From Stappia sp. (GTDB lineage Bacteria > Pseudomonadota > Alphaproteobacteria > Rhizobiales > Stappiaceae): 64,000 nt of DNA. Below are positions 25,108-35,150 of the stretch, in pieces; the stretch's first letter is position 1; each line of letters starts with the position of its first letter. The position numbers were made by a program, and so were the translations under genes. The notes under the pieces are model-generated. The model ran no database searches, was not told where the DNA came from, and saw only the letters and a list, made by a program, of their open reading frames with translations. The stretch is taken from assembly GCF_040110915.1 (NCBI RefSeq), contig NZ_CP157793.1, forward strand, positions 4,091,001-4,155,000, read 5' to 3'.

Positions 25108-26634
25108 TCAGGCCGCCTTGCGGTCGAAGGAGGCGCCGCGATAGCTCAGCGCCTCGGCGAGATGCATCCGCCCCACGGTGTCCGCGCCGTCGAGATCGGC
25201 GAGCGTGCGCGCGACCTTGAGAATGCGGTGATAGCCGCGCGCCGACAGGGCCAGGCTTTCCGCCGCGCTGTGCAGAAGGTCCAGCCCGGCGGCATCGGGC
25301 TTCGCCACCTCCTCGATGGTGCGCGCGCCGGCCTGGGCGTTGGTGCGCGCCGGCAGGCCCAGCGCGGCATAGCGCGCGATCTGCCGTTCGCGCGCCGCCG
25401 CGACCCGCACGGCCACATCGGCGGAGTTTTCCGCCCGGCCGGGGCTGATCAGATCGACGGCGGTGACGGCCGGCACCTCGATCCTCAGGTCGATGCGGTC
25501 GAGCAGCGGCCCCGACAGGCGCGACTGGTATTCGGTGACGCAGCGCTCGCCGCGCTTGCACACATGGCCCGGCTCGCCCGCATGGCCGCAGCGGCAGGGG
25601 TTCATCGCGGCGATCAGCTGCACGCGCGAGGGATAGGTGGTGCGGTGGTTGGCGCGCACGATCACCGTCTCGCCGCTTTCCAGCGGCTGGCGCAGGCTGT
25701 CGAGCACCTGCGGCTGGAACTCTGGCAGTTCGTCGAGAAACAGCACCCCGTTGTGGGCGAGCGACACCTCGCCGGGGCGGGCGCGCATGCCCCCGCCGAC
25801 GAGGGCCGCCATGGAGGCGGAGTGGTGCGGCGCGCGAAACGGCCGGCGCTCCGACAATTTGCCGTCGGCGAGTTCCCCGGCGATGGAGGCGACCATCGAG
25901 ACCTCGAGAAGTTCCTTCGGCGTCAGCGGCGGAAGGATGGAGGGCAGGCGGCTCGCCAGCATCGACTTGCCCGCCCCCGGCGGTCCCACCATCAGCAGAT
26001 TGTGCCCGCCGGCCGCCGCGATCTCCAGCGCGCGCTTGGCCGATTCCTGGCCGCGCACCTCCGAAAGGTCCGGCAGCGGGGCAAGGTCCGCGTTGAGCCG
26101 GGGCACGGGGCGCGACAGCGCCTGCGTGCCCTTGAAGTGGTTGGCGAGCTGGATCAGCGATTGCGGGGCGAGAATGTCCATCTCCGCATCCGCCCAGGCG
26201 GCTTCCGGGCCGCAGGCGGCGGGGCAGATCAGGCCTCTCGCCTGCGCGTTGGCGGCGATCGCCGCCGGCAGCACCCCGGCGACCGGCGACACGGTGCCGT
26301 CGAGTGCCAGTTCGCCGAGCACCACGTAGCCGTCGAGATCGGCGGCCGGCAGCGCGCCCATGGCCGCCATCAACGCGAGCGCGATCGGCAGGTCGAAATG
26401 CGAGCCTTCCTTGGGCAGATCCGCCGGGGCGAGGTTGACCGTGACACGCTTGGCCGGCAGCGACAGGCCCGAGGCAAGCAGCGCGGAACGCACGCGCTCG
26501 CGGCTTTCGCCCACCGCCTTGTCGGGCAGGCCGACGATGGTGAAGGCCACCTGGCCCGGCCCGATCTGCACCTGCACGTCGACGGGCTTGGCCTCAATGC
26601 CCTGAAACGCCACGGTCGCGATCCGTGACACCAT
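25108..26634 (-). CDS. comM: ComM/YifB-family Mg-chelatase-like AAA+ helicase
   Basis: A 508-residue protein. A Lon-protease-like N-terminal domain (1-180) is followed by an AAA+ domain with Walker A GPPGAGKS (217-224), the Walker B region LFLDELPEF, and a C-terminal Mg-chelatase subdomain with LSARGYHRILKVARTLADLD. A Cys cluster near CRCGHAG...CKRGERC looks like a zinc site. ComM promotes branch migration during natural transformation. ATG at 26634. Alone in its transcription unit apart from the downstream kinase. Confidence 0.92.
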   Translation of the reverse strand: MVSRIATVAFQGIEAKPVDVQVQIGPGQVAFTIVGLPDKAVGESRERVRSALLASGLSLPAKRVTVNLAPADLPKEGSHFDLPIALALMAAMGALPAADLDGYVVLGELALDGTVSPVAGVLPAAIAANAQARGLICPAACGPEAAWADAEMDILAPQSLIQLANHFKGTQALSRPVPRLNADLAPLPDLSEVRGQESAKRALEIAAAGGHNLLMVGPPGAGKSMLASRLPSILPPLTPKELLEVSMVASIAGELADGKLSERRPFRAPHHSASMAALVGGGMRARPGEVSLAHNGVLFLDELPEFQPQVLDSLRQPLESGETVIVRANHRTTYPSRVQLIAAMNPCRCGHAGEPGHVCKRGERCVTEYQSRLSGPLLDRIDLRIEVPAVTAVDLISPGRAENSADVAVRVAAARERQIARYAALGLPARTNAQAGARTIEEVAKPDAAGLDLLHSAAESLALSARGYHRILKVARTLADLDGADTVGRMHLAEALSYRGASFDRKAA

Positions 26635-26733
26635 CGCCCGCCCTCCGGTCCCGCAATCGCGTGTCTTCGAAACGCTTGCAACCTAGCGCAACCGTTCGGG
26701 CTTCACAACTGCGGAGCGTGTCGCGGGGGAGTT

Positions 26734-27696
<963 letters not shown>

Positions 27697-27816
27697 GAAG
27701 GGCTCCGGCGCGGGCGCCGCCCGGTCGGGGGCGCGGGGAGGGGACTTTGGGCCAAGCATATGCGGGTCCGCGCTACCTTTGTCCAGCCGTCCAGCCGGGG
27801 GCGGCCCTCTGGGGCG

Positions 27817-27886
27817 TGCCGGATCAAGCCTGCCAGATCATACGTGCCAGATCATACGTGCCGGATCATACGTGTCAGATATCCGG
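27817..27886. repeat. 14-bp tandem repeat over the yraN stop codon
   Basis: Five units of 14 bp: a degenerate copy (27817-27830), TGCCAGATCATACG twice perfectly (27831-27844, 27845-27858), TGCCGGATCATACG (27859-27872) and a diverged TGTCAGATATCCGG (27873-27886) that carries the yraN stop (27875-27877). It fills the gshB-yraN gap. Confidence 0.9.
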
Positions 27887-28252
27887 CGGGCGGAAGGCGT
27901 CGGCAATGTGCTCCGGCCAGCGCCGGGGCACGATCAGCACGGCGTCGAAGCGGAAGGTCGCGCTGTCGGGCGCTGCGGCCTGCGAGCGCCAGGCGCGGGC
28001 GGCGGCCGCGATACGTCGCTGGGCGTGCGGCGTGATCGAGAGCAGCGCCGCGTCGCGGCTGGCGCGGGCCTTGACCTCGACGAAGGCGATCGTGTCGCCC
28101 TTGCGGGCGATCAGGTCGATCTCGCCGCCGTTCGAGCGGAACCGCCGCGCGAGAATGCGCCAGCCCTTGAGCCGGAGCGCCAGCGCGGCGCGGGTCTCGG
28201 CCCGCAATCCGAGCCGATAGGCGGCCTGGCGGCTGCGGGCGGGGCCGCTCAT
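27875..28252 (-). CDS. yraN: YraN family (UPF0102) nuclease-fold protein
   Basis: A 125-residue restriction-endonuclease-fold protein. GGEIDLIARKGDTIAFVEVK contains the D...ExK signature of the PD-(D/E)xK superfamily. YraN is suggested to be a resolvase or nuclease; the role is not established. ATG at 28252. Its stop is within a tandem repeat. Order rsmI-small membrane protein-yraN-gshB on one strand. Confidence 0.9.
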   Translation of the reverse strand: MSGPARSRQAAYRLGLRAETRAALALRLKGWRILARRFRSNGGEIDLIARKGDTIAFVEVKARASRDAALLSITPHAQRRIAAAARAWRSQAAAPDSATFRFDAVLIVPRRWPEHIADAFRPPDI

Positions 28253-28265
28253 GTCGCCGGCCCGC

Positions 28266-28439
28266 TCACGCCGCCGGCTGGAACGTGGCGGCCAGGATCA
28301 CCGCGACGAGCGTGACCAGAAAGCCGCCGACGGCGAGCTTCCAGGCATCGCGCCGGTGCTTCAGCCCCGGCCAGCCGAGCGGCTTGATCACCTGAATGGC
28401 GGCCACGAGCGCGAAGAACACCATGATGATCTTGGTCAA
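28266..28439 (-). CDS. Small two-TM membrane protein, TTG start
   Basis: A 57-residue protein not assigned to a known family. Two hydrophobic segments (IIMVFFALVAAIQVI at 4-18 and AVGGFLVTLVAVILAATF at 36-53) flank a basic loop (KHRRDAWK). The start is TTG at 28439 with GGGAG (28446-28450) 6 nt upstream. No ATG is better placed; the internal ATG (28424) would cut into the first TM helix. It lies between rsmI and yraN, 13 bp from yraN, and probably shares their transcript. Confidence 0.65.
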   Translation of the reverse strand: MTKIIMVFFALVAAIQVIKPLGWPGLKHRRDAWKLAVGGFLVTLVAVILAATFQPAA

Positions 28440-28507
28440 GGCAGTCTCCCGATAGGACGTGGGGGCAGGGTTCAGGGTTGTTGTAGCAACCGCCGGGCGA
28501 AAGCGCA

Positions 28508-29476
28508 TCACGCGTCGGACGCCGTCCAATCCTTGGGCCCATCCCCGAGCCTGTCCCCGGGCCCGTCCTTGAGCTCCATCGCGCGGGCGTAAAGCTCCTT
28601 GCGCTCCAGCCCGGTCATCTGCGCCACATGCTTGGCGGCCGCCGAGGCCTTCATGGTGGCGAGCGCTTCGGTGAGCAGCGCGTCGGCGTCGGCCGGGTCG
28701 GCCTGCGTGACGGTCTCGGGCGGCGCGATGCACACCACGATCTCGCCCTTGACCGTTTCCCCGGCGTAGCGTTCGGCCAGCTCGCCCAGCGTGCCGCGCT
28801 CGAAGGTCTCGAAGCGCTTGGTGAGTTCGCGCGCCACCGCCGCCTGGCGGGCCTCGCCGAGCACCTCGCCCATGTCGGCCAGCGCCGTGGCCAGCCGGCG
28901 CGGGCTTTCGAACAGCACCAGCGTGGCCGGGATGCGGGCAAGCTCTTCCAGACGGCTGCGGCGCTGGCCCTGCTTCTGGGGCAGGAAGCCGGCGAAACAG
29001 ACCGTGTCTGAGGGAAGCCCCGCGCCGACGAGCGCGGCGAGCGGCGCGCTCGCGCCGGGAATGGGAATGACCCGGTGGCCGGCCTCGAGCACCTCGCGCA
29101 CCAGCCGGTAGCCGGGATCGGAGACGAGCGGCGTGCCGGCATCGGAGACGAGCGCCACCGAGCCGCCGCTCTCCAGAAGGGCCATCAGGCGCGGGCGCAC
29201 CTTCGCCGCATTGTGCTCGTGATAGGCGGTGAGCGGCGTCGACAGGCCGAAACGCTGCATCAAGGTGGCGGTGACGCGGGTGTCCTCGCAGGCGATGCGG
29301 TCGACGCCGGCGAGCGTTTCCAGGGCGCGCACGGTGATATCGCCCAGATTGCCGATGGGCGTGGAGACGATGTAGAGCCCCGGCGCCGCCGGTTGCGCGT
29401 CGAAGCCCCGCGCGCCGATGTGAAAGCCGCGCCGGGCGCCGGCGGTCCTGTCGTCGCTGTCGGGCTTTGCGGGCAT
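28508..29476 (-). CDS. rsmI: 16S rRNA (cytidine1402-2'-O)-methyltransferase RsmI
   Basis: A 322-residue tetrapyrrole-methylase-fold enzyme. Diagnostic motifs are LYIVSTPIGNLGDIT, ACEDTRVT, YHEHN, and LVSDAGTPLVSDPGYRLV, then IPGASAPLAAL. It uses SAM to 2'-O-methylate C1402 in the ribosomal P site. ATG at 29476. The N-terminal 30 residues and a C-terminal GDRLGDGPKD stretch are low-complexity. It is divergent from the LpoA-like gene, mirroring the enterobacterial yraL/yraM neighbourhood. Confidence 0.94.
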   Translation of the reverse strand: MPAKPDSDDRTAGARRGFHIGARGFDAQPAAPGLYIVSTPIGNLGDITVRALETLAGVDRIACEDTRVTATLMQRFGLSTPLTAYHEHNAAKVRPRLMALLESGGSVALVSDAGTPLVSDPGYRLVREVLEAGHRVIPIPGASAPLAALVGAGLPSDTVCFAGFLPQKQGQRRSRLEELARIPATLVLFESPRRLATALADMGEVLGEARQAAVARELTKRFETFERGTLGELAERYAGETVKGEIVVCIAPPETVTQADPADADALLTEALATMKASAAAKHVAQMTGLERKELYARAMELKDGPGDRLGDGPKDWTASDA

Positions 29477-29740
29477 TGCGGTCCTGCGGATGGGCGTGAC
29501 GGGCGGTCGGATGTGCGGGCGCGCCCTGGCTGTATTGAGAAACGCGCCTGCGCGCTCTGTCTGTCTTAAGAGGCGCGCCTGCGCGCCGGGGCCGTTTTGA
29601 CAGGAAACATGGAAAACGCCAAGTTTATGCGCAAGAATTTGCAGGGCGCGGGGCGGACTGCTAAGCGTCTTGCGGTCTTGGGTGCGCGAGCGCGCGGGCA
29701 TTCGGGCAACGACTGCGGACATTCGGGGAGTTTAGGCGCA

Positions 29741-30952
29741 GTGCTTCAGGGTATTCGCAAGATCCGTGGCGGCCTTCGCGGGGCGCGCATCGGCATGGCG
29801 GTCGCCGCGGCGGCGGTTCTGGCCGGCTGCGCGGGCTCCGGGCTCGGAGAGTTTCCCGGCTATCCCTCCACGCCCGAGGGCCAGCCGGGGGTGAGCGGCC
29901 AGACGCTGGGCGCGGGCTCCGTGCGCGTCGGCCTGCTGTTGCCGATGAGCGGCGGCGGCAGCGCCAGCTCCATCGCGTCGGTCTTCCGCAACGCGGCCGA
30001 CCTCGCGCTCAAGGATTTTCAGGGCGCCGACATCCAGATCCTGATCAAGGACACCGGCGGCACGGCCGAGGGCGGCCGTCAGGCGGCGCAGGCCGCCATC
30101 GCGGAAGGTGCGGAACTGCTGCTCGGGCCGGTCTTCGCGCCGGCGGTCGGCGGCGCGGGCTCGATGGCGCGCTCCTCGGGCGTGCCGGTGGTCGCCTTCT
30201 CCAGCGATGAATCGGTTGCCTCGCGCGGCGTCTATCTGCTCAGCTTCCTGCCGCGCAGCGACGTGACGCGCGTCGTCGGCCATGCGGCGCGCCAGGGCAA
30301 GCGCTCCTTCGCCGCGCTCCTGCCCGACACGTCCTACGGCGCGGTGGTCGAGGCCGCCTTCCGCCAGGAGGTGGGGCGCGCCGGCGCGCGGATCGTGGCG
30401 ATCGAGAAATACACCACCCAGGGCGGCGACACGACCGACATTGCCGCCAAGCTCGCGCGGATTGCCGCCAACGCGCAGCAGATCGACGCGGTCTTCGTGC
30501 CGGAAGGCAATGTGGCTCCCTTCGTGGCGCAGTCGCTCACCACGAGCGGGGTCAATCTCGGCACCACCAAGCTGCTCGGCAGCGGCCAGTGGGACACGCC
30601 GCAGGTGCTCAACGCCTCGCCGCTCACCGGCGCATGGTTCCCGGGGCCGGACAAATCCGGTTTCCAGTCTTTCGCGCAGCGCTACCAGGCCGCCTACGGC
30701 AGCGCGCCGCCGCGCAACGCGACCATTGCCTACGATGCGACGATCCTGGCCGCCGGTCTCGTCCGCTCCGCCGGCCAGGCCCGCTTCTCCGAGCGCGTGC
30801 TGACAAACCGCGACGGCTTCCTCGGCATCGACGGCGTGTTCCGCTTCAACCGCCAGGGGACCAACGACCGCGGCCTTGCGATCTACGAGGTGACGGGATC
30901 GGGCGCGCGCGTCGTGTCGCCCGCGCCGCGTGCCTTCGGCGCCGGCGGGTAA
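29741..30952 (+). CDS. LpoA/YraM-like penicillin-binding protein activator (lipoprotein)
   Basis: A 403-residue outer-membrane lipoprotein candidate. A lipobox LAGC near residues 25-28 (MAVAAAAVLAGC) follows a basic N-terminus. The mature part is a type I periplasmic-binding fold (VRVGLLLPMSGGGSASS, then ELLLGPVFAPAVGG and GVPVVAFSSDESVA), as in the C-terminal domain of LpoA, which activates PBP1a. The N-terminal TPR domain of E. coli LpoA is absent. GTG at 29741 with GGGGAG (29725-29730) gives a normal signal peptide; ATG at 29609 would give an abnormally long N-terminus. Same-strand neighbour coaBC starts 4 bp after its stop. Confidence 0.8.
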   Translation: MLQGIRKIRGGLRGARIGMAVAAAAVLAGCAGSGLGEFPGYPSTPEGQPGVSGQTLGAGSVRVGLLLPMSGGGSASSIASVFRNAADLALKDFQGADIQILIKDTGGTAEGGRQAAQAAIAEGAELLLGPVFAPAVGGAGSMARSSGVPVVAFSSDESVASRGVYLLSFLPRSDVTRVVGHAARQGKRSFAALLPDTSYGAVVEAAFRQEVGRAGARIVAIEKYTTQGGDTTDIAAKLARIAANAQQIDAVFVPEGNVAPFVAQSLTTSGVNLGTTKLLGSGQWDTPQVLNASPLTGAWFPGPDKSGFQSFAQRYQAAYGSAPPRNATIAYDATILAAGLVRSAGQARFSERVLTNRDGFLGIDGVFRFNRQGTNDRGLAIYEVTGSGARVVSPAPRAFGAGG

Positions 30953-30956
30953 CGCC

Positions 30957-32192
30957 ATGACGCCGGCCGGGCCCGGGACGCTCGCGGGCAAACGCATCCT
31001 TCTGATCGTCGGCGGCGGCATCGCCGCCTACAAGAGCCTCGACCTCATCCGCCGGCTGCGCGAGCGCGGCGCCCGGGTGCGGGCGGTGATGACCGAGGGG
31101 GCGCGCCAGTTCGTCACGCCGCTCGCGGTCGGGGCGCTGACCGGCGACAAGGTGTTCTGCGACCTCTTCGACCGCGAGGACGAGCACGACGTCGGGCATA
31201 TCCGGCTGGCGCGCGAGGCCGACGCCATCGTGGTCGCGCCGGCGACCGCCGATCTGATGGCGAAGATGGCGGCCGGGCTCGCCGGCGATCTCGCCACCGC
31301 CGTTCTGCTGGCAAGCGACCGGCCGCTGCTGATCGCCCCGGCGATGAACCCGGCCATGTGGAGCCATCCCGCGACCCGGCGCAACGCGGCGCAACTGGGG
31401 GCCGACGGCGTCCGGTTCGTGGGGCCGAACGCCGGCGAGATGGCGGAAACCGGCGAGGCGGGCGTCGGGCGCATGGCCGAACCGCTGGAGATCGCCGCCG
31501 CGCTCGAGGATCTTCTGGGGGGGCGGGAGACGACACCGGGCGCCCTGGCCGGCCGGCATGTGCTGATCACCTCCGGCCCGACCCATGAACCCATCGATCC
31601 GGTGCGCTACATCGCCAACCGCTCGTCGGGCAAGCAGGGCCATGCGATTGCCGCCGAAATGGCGCGTGCCGGCGCGCGGGTGACGCTGGTCTCCGGTCCG
31701 GTGACGCTCCCCGATCCGGCTGGCGTCACGGTCGTGCATGTCGAGACGGCGCGCGAAATGCTCGCCGCCGTCGACGCGGCGCTGCCCGCCGATGTGGCGG
31801 TGATGGCGGCCGCCGTCGCCGACTGGCGCGCGGCGGATGCGCAAGGCGACAAGATCAAGAAGGACGGCAGCGGCACGGTGCCGCCGCTGAAACTTGCCGA
31901 AAATCCGGACATTCTCGCGACCATTGGCCGGCATGGCACATTGCGCCCGCGCCTCGTGGTGGGCTTTGCCGCCGAAACCCGCGATGTGGTCGACAACGCC
32001 CGCGCCAAGCTCGACCGCAAGGGGGCCGATCTCATCGTCGCCAACGACGTGTCGGCCGAGCACGGGGTGATGGGCGGCGAGGACAACACCGTGCGCCTCG
32101 TCGCGCGTGACGGCGTCACCGACTGGCCGAAGCTCCCCAAGGCGGAGGTGGCCCGGCGTCTGGTCGAGGAGATCGCGCGGCGTCTCGGCTGA
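30957..32192 (+). CDS. coaBC: Bifunctional phosphopantothenoylcysteine decarboxylase/synthase
   Basis: A 411-residue CoA biosynthesis enzyme. The N-terminal flavin-dependent decarboxylase (CoaC, about 1-180) shows GGGIAAYKSLDLIRRL, the catalytic-His region GHIRLAREADAIVVAPATA, and APAMNPAMW. The C-terminal synthetase (CoaB, about 190-405) shows ITSGPTHEPIDPVRYIANRS-SGKQG and AAAVADWR. ATG at 30957 follows the upstream stop by 4 bp. dut follows about 130 bp on, a common pairing. Confidence 0.95.
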   Translation: MTPAGPGTLAGKRILLIVGGGIAAYKSLDLIRRLRERGARVRAVMTEGARQFVTPLAVGALTGDKVFCDLFDREDEHDVGHIRLAREADAIVVAPATADLMAKMAAGLAGDLATAVLLASDRPLLIAPAMNPAMWSHPATRRNAAQLGADGVRFVGPNAGEMAETGEAGVGRMAEPLEIAAALEDLLGGRETTPGALAGRHVLITSGPTHEPIDPVRYIANRSSGKQGHAIAAEMARAGARVTLVSGPVTLPDPAGVTVVHVETAREMLAAVDAALPADVAVMAAAVADWRAADAQGDKIKKDGSGTVPPLKLAENPDILATIGRHGTLRPRLVVGFAAETRDVVDNARAKLDRKGADLIVANDVSAEHGVMGGEDNTVRLVARDGVTDWPKLPKAEVARRLVEEIARRLG

Positions 32193-32328
32193 GCGGTCGG
32201 GCGCTTAGCGCCGGCCGGCCGGTTGAGTCGCTCGCGCGGCGATGCGATGGACGGGGCGCCGACCGGCGCTCTGTCTTTGTTCCGGGGGCGTTCCCCCTGT
32301 TGCTTCCTTCGAAAACGGGATGATCCGC

Positions 32329-32778
32329 ATGACCCTTCCCTTGCGCGTGCGCCGCCTGCCGCACGGCCTCGACCTGCCGCTGCCCGCCTATCAGAGCGAC
32401 GAGGCGGCGGGCATGGACCTTCTGGCCGCCGTCGACCAGCCGCTTAAGATCGCGCCCGGCGCCCGGGCGCTGGTGCCGACCGGCATCGCCATCGCCCTGC
32501 CGCCCAACACCGAGGCGCAGGTGCGCCCGCGCTCCGGGCTGGCCGCCCGCCATGGGGTCACGGTGCTCAACACGCCGGGCACCATCGATCCGGATTATCG
32601 CGGCGAGATCAAGGTGATCCTGATCAATCTGGGCGAGGCGCCCTTCGTCGTGGAGCGTGGCGCGCGCATCGCGCAGATGGTGGTGGCGCCGTTCGCCCGC
32701 GCCGACCTCATCGAGGTCAACGATCTGGACGAGACCCGGCGCGGCACGGGCGGTTTCGGGTCGACCGGGCATCACTGA
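32329..32778 (+). CDS. dut: dUTP diphosphatase (dUTPase)
   Basis: A 149-residue trimeric dUTPase. All five motifs are present: AGMDLLAA (1), RPRSGLA (2), GTIDPDYRGEIKVILIN (3), RIAQMVVAP (4) and the C-terminal RGTGGFGSTG (5). It converts dUTP to dUMP and keeps uracil out of DNA. The start may be ATG at 32320 or 32329; both lie behind a weak ACGGGA site. Intact and normal in length. Confidence 0.95.
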   Translation: MTLPLRVRRLPHGLDLPLPAYQSDEAAGMDLLAAVDQPLKIAPGARALVPTGIAIALPPNTEAQVRPRSGLAARHGVTVLNTPGTIDPDYRGEIKVILINLGEAPFVVERGARIAQMVVAPFARADLIEVNDLDETRRGTGGFGSTGHH

Positions 32779-32988
32779 CCGGTCAGGCCGAAGGGGCGAG
32801 CGCGCGTGTGTGGCATTGGAAAATCATGCTGCGGATGCCGGCTTTTCCGAAATCGAATTCCATGCCGCCGGGCGCGGATGGCGCGCGCCCCCCTCGCATG
32901 ATCCGCTCCGCGCGCCTAGATTGAGGCCATGTCCCTTTCCTGCCGGCCGGCCTGCCGACCGGTCCGGCCGCCGACGAAGGAGTTTGCC

Positions 32989-33951
32989 ATGAACACCCCC
33001 ACGCCCGGCCGCGGCCGGATCTATGCCTCCATGACCGAGACCATCGGCGACACGCCGCTGGTGCGCCTCGACCGGCTGGCCGAGGAGGCCGGCGTCAAGG
33101 CCGAGATCCTCGGCAAGCTGGAGTTCTTCAACCCGATCTCCAGCGTCAAGGACCGCATCGGCGTGGCGATGATCGAGGCTCTGGAAGCCAAGGGCACCAT
33201 CGTGCCGGGCAAGACCACGCTGATCGAGCCGACGTCCGGCAACACCGGCATCGCGCTGGCCTTCGTGGCCGCCGCCAAGGGCTACCGGCTGATCCTGGTG
33301 ATGCCGGAGACCATGTCCATCGAGCGGCGCAAGATGCTGAAGTTGCTCGGCGCCGAGCTGGAGCTCACGGAAGGCCCGAAGGGCATGAAGGGCGCGGTCG
33401 CGCGCGCCGAGGAAATGCTGGCCGAGATCGACGGCGCGGTGATCCCGCAGCAGTTCGAGAACCCGGCGAACCCGGCGATCCATCGCGCCACGACGGCGGA
33501 GGAGATCTGGAACGACACCGGCGGCAATCTCGACGTCTTCGTCTCCGGCATCGGCACCGGCGGCACGATCACCGGCGTCGGCGAAGTGCTCAAGGAGCGC
33601 GATCCCAACGTCAAGGTCGTGGCCGTCGAGCCGACCGACAGTCCGATCCTGTCCGGCGGTCAGCCGGGGCCGCACAAGATCCAGGGCATCGGCGCGGGCT
33701 TCGTGCCGGGCGTGCTCAACACCAAGGTCTACGACGAGGTCGTGCAGGTCTCCAACGAAGAGGCCTTCGAGATGGCGCGCAAGGCGGCGCGGCTGGAAGG
33801 CCTGCCGGTCGGCATTTCCTCGGGCGCGGCGCTCGCCGCCGCGCTCAAGGTCGGCGCCCGGCCCGAGATGGCCGGCAAGCGTATCGTCGTGATCATCCCC
33901 TCCTTTGCCGAGCGCTACCTGTCGACCGCGCTCTTCGAGGGGCTGGACTGA
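32989..33951 (+). CDS. cysK: Cysteine synthase A (O-acetylserine sulfhydrylase)
   Basis: A 320-residue PLP enzyme that forms cysteine from O-acetylserine and sulfide. The PLP lysine is in NPISSVKDRIG, the substrate loop is PTSGNTGIAL, and the phosphate-binding loop is GIGTGGTITG. The N-terminal IGDTPLVRLDRL is typical of CysK. ATG at 32989 behind GAAGGAG (32975-32981). A clear terminator follows, so it is probably a single-gene unit. Confidence 0.95.
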   Translation: MNTPTPGRGRIYASMTETIGDTPLVRLDRLAEEAGVKAEILGKLEFFNPISSVKDRIGVAMIEALEAKGTIVPGKTTLIEPTSGNTGIALAFVAAAKGYRLILVMPETMSIERRKMLKLLGAELELTEGPKGMKGAVARAEEMLAEIDGAVIPQQFENPANPAIHRATTAEEIWNDTGGNLDVFVSGIGTGGTITGVGEVLKERDPNVKVVAVEPTDSPILSGGQPGPHKIQGIGAGFVPGVLNTKVYDEVVQVSNEEAFEMARKAARLEGLPVGISSGAALAAALKVGARPEMAGKRIVVIIPSFAERYLSTALFEGLD

Positions 33952-33987
33952 GCGTCTCCCGGTCGCGGCATCGGCGCAGACTGGACA

Positions 33988-34021
33988 ACGGCGGCGGGGC
34001 ACTCCCGCCGCCGTTTGTGTT
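33988..34021 (+). terminator. Rho-independent terminator of cysK
   Basis: A 10-bp stem, CGGCGGCGGG (33989-33998) with CCCGCCGCCG (34004-34013), has a 5-nt loop and is followed by TTTGTGTT. It lies 37 bp after the cysK stop. Confidence 0.85.
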
Positions 34022-34055
34022 AGATCCTCGCGGTCGGTGTCTTGATGAGGCGGCG

Positions 34056-34376
34056 TCAGCGCACGACGACCGCCGTGCCGGTGGCGCTGACCATCAGCAT
34101 GGACCCGCCCTGGCCGACGGTCTCATAGTCCAGATCGATGCCGATCACCGCATTGGCGCCAAGCTCGCCGGCGCGCGTCTTCATTTCGTCGAGCGCGATC
34201 ATGCGGGCGCGCATCAACTCTTCCTCATACGCCGCCGAGCGGCCGCCGACGATGTCGCGAATGCCGGCGAAGAGGTCCTTGAAGACATTGGCGCCGAGGA
34301 TCGCCTCTCCGGTGACGATCCCCTTGTAATCGATGATCTCGCGCCCCTGCAGGGTGCTGGTGGTGCTGGTCAGCAT
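34056..34376 (-). CDS. YbjQ family (UPF0145) heavy-metal-binding-type protein
   Basis: A 106-residue protein. TSTLQGREIIDYKGIVTGEA, IVGGRSAAYEEELMRAR and LGANAVIGIDLDYE match UPF0145, whose members form pentamers. The role is not established. Start ATG at 34376 with GGAGAGG just upstream; an in-frame ATG at 34397 has no such site. Convergent with cysK and separated by its terminator. Confidence 0.88.
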   Translation of the reverse strand: MLTSTTSTLQGREIIDYKGIVTGEAILGANVFKDLFAGIRDIVGGRSAAYEEELMRARMIALDEMKTRAGELGANAVIGIDLDYETVGQGGSMLMVSATGTAVVVR

Positions 34377-34488
34377 GCGCCTCTCCCGTGATGACATCTG
34401 CGCGATTCCGCGCGACGCCGATCATGGCGCGTTTTCCCGGGCGGCGCCAAGGGGCGCGTGGATCGTGCGCCAACGTCAGGCTCCAGAG

Positions 34489-34515
34489 TCAGGCGTCCGG
34501 GCTCAGGCGTCGGGC
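34489..34515. repeat. 14-bp direct repeat over the maiA stop codon
   Basis: TCAGGCGTCCGGGC (34489-34502) is followed by TCAGGCGTCGGGC (34503-34515), differing by one missing base. On the minus strand each unit ends in TGA, and the second supplies the stop of maiA (34503-34505). Confidence 0.75.
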
Positions 34516-35150
34516 GGGCCGATCCGGTCGGGGTGGGCGGCGGCGAAGGCGTCCAGCCTGGCGCAGGCGGCATCGATCGCCACCAGCCTCGGGCACCCGT
34601 CGAGATCGACGCCCCAGCGCCGCGCGTTGAACACCTGCGGCACGAGGCAGAGATCGGCGAGCGTCGGGGTGTCGCCATGGCAGAAGGTGCCGGTCTGCGG
34701 CGCGTCGAGCATCGCTTCCAGCGCCGCCAGCCCCTTGCCGATGAAGGTCTGCATCCAGGCGACCTTGGCCGCGTCGCCGCCGCCGGTGAGCTCCGCCACA
34801 TGGGCGGCGACGGAGAGATTGCACACGGGATGGATCTCCATCGCCACCGCATGGGCGAGCGCGCGCACCCGCTGGCGGCCGAGCGCATCGGCCGGCAGCA
34901 GCGTGCTGCCCTCGCGCGTTTCATGCAGATATTCGACGATGGCGAGCGACTGGGTCAGCATGACGCCGTCGATGTCGAGCGTCGGCACCAGGCCCTGGCG
35001 ATTGCGGGCCAGGTTCTCCGCGCCGCGATGCGCGCCGGTCAGGAGGTTCACCGGCACCGTGTCATGGGCGATGCCGAGCAGGTTCAAGGCGATGCGGACG
35101 CGGTAACTCGCCGAGGAACGCCAGTAGTCGTAAAGCACGGGTCGGGTCAC
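34503..35150 (-). CDS. maiA: Maleylacetoacetate isomerase (zeta-class GST)
   Basis: A 215-residue glutathione S-transferase-fold enzyme. The zeta-class motif SSASYRVRIALN lies at about residues 9-20, with QGLVPTLDIDG and TQSLAIVEYL of the GSH site, and the C-terminal helical domain (ADLCLVPQVFNARRWGVDL). It isomerises maleylacetoacetate to fumarylacetoacetate in tyrosine/homogentisate breakdown. Start GTG at 35150 with CGGAG 7 nt upstream. No other homogentisate genes are adjacent. It is divergent from preT. Confidence 0.9.
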   Translation of the reverse strand: MTRPVLYDYWRSSASYRVRIALNLLGIAHDTVPVNLLTGAHRGAENLARNRQGLVPTLDIDGVMLTQSLAIVEYLHETREGSTLLPADALGRQRVRALAHAVAMEIHPVCNLSVAAHVAELTGGGDAAKVAWMQTFIGKGLAALEAMLDAPQTGTFCHGDTPTLADLCLVPQVFNARRWGVDLDGCPRLVAIDAACARLDAFAAAHPDRIGPPDA

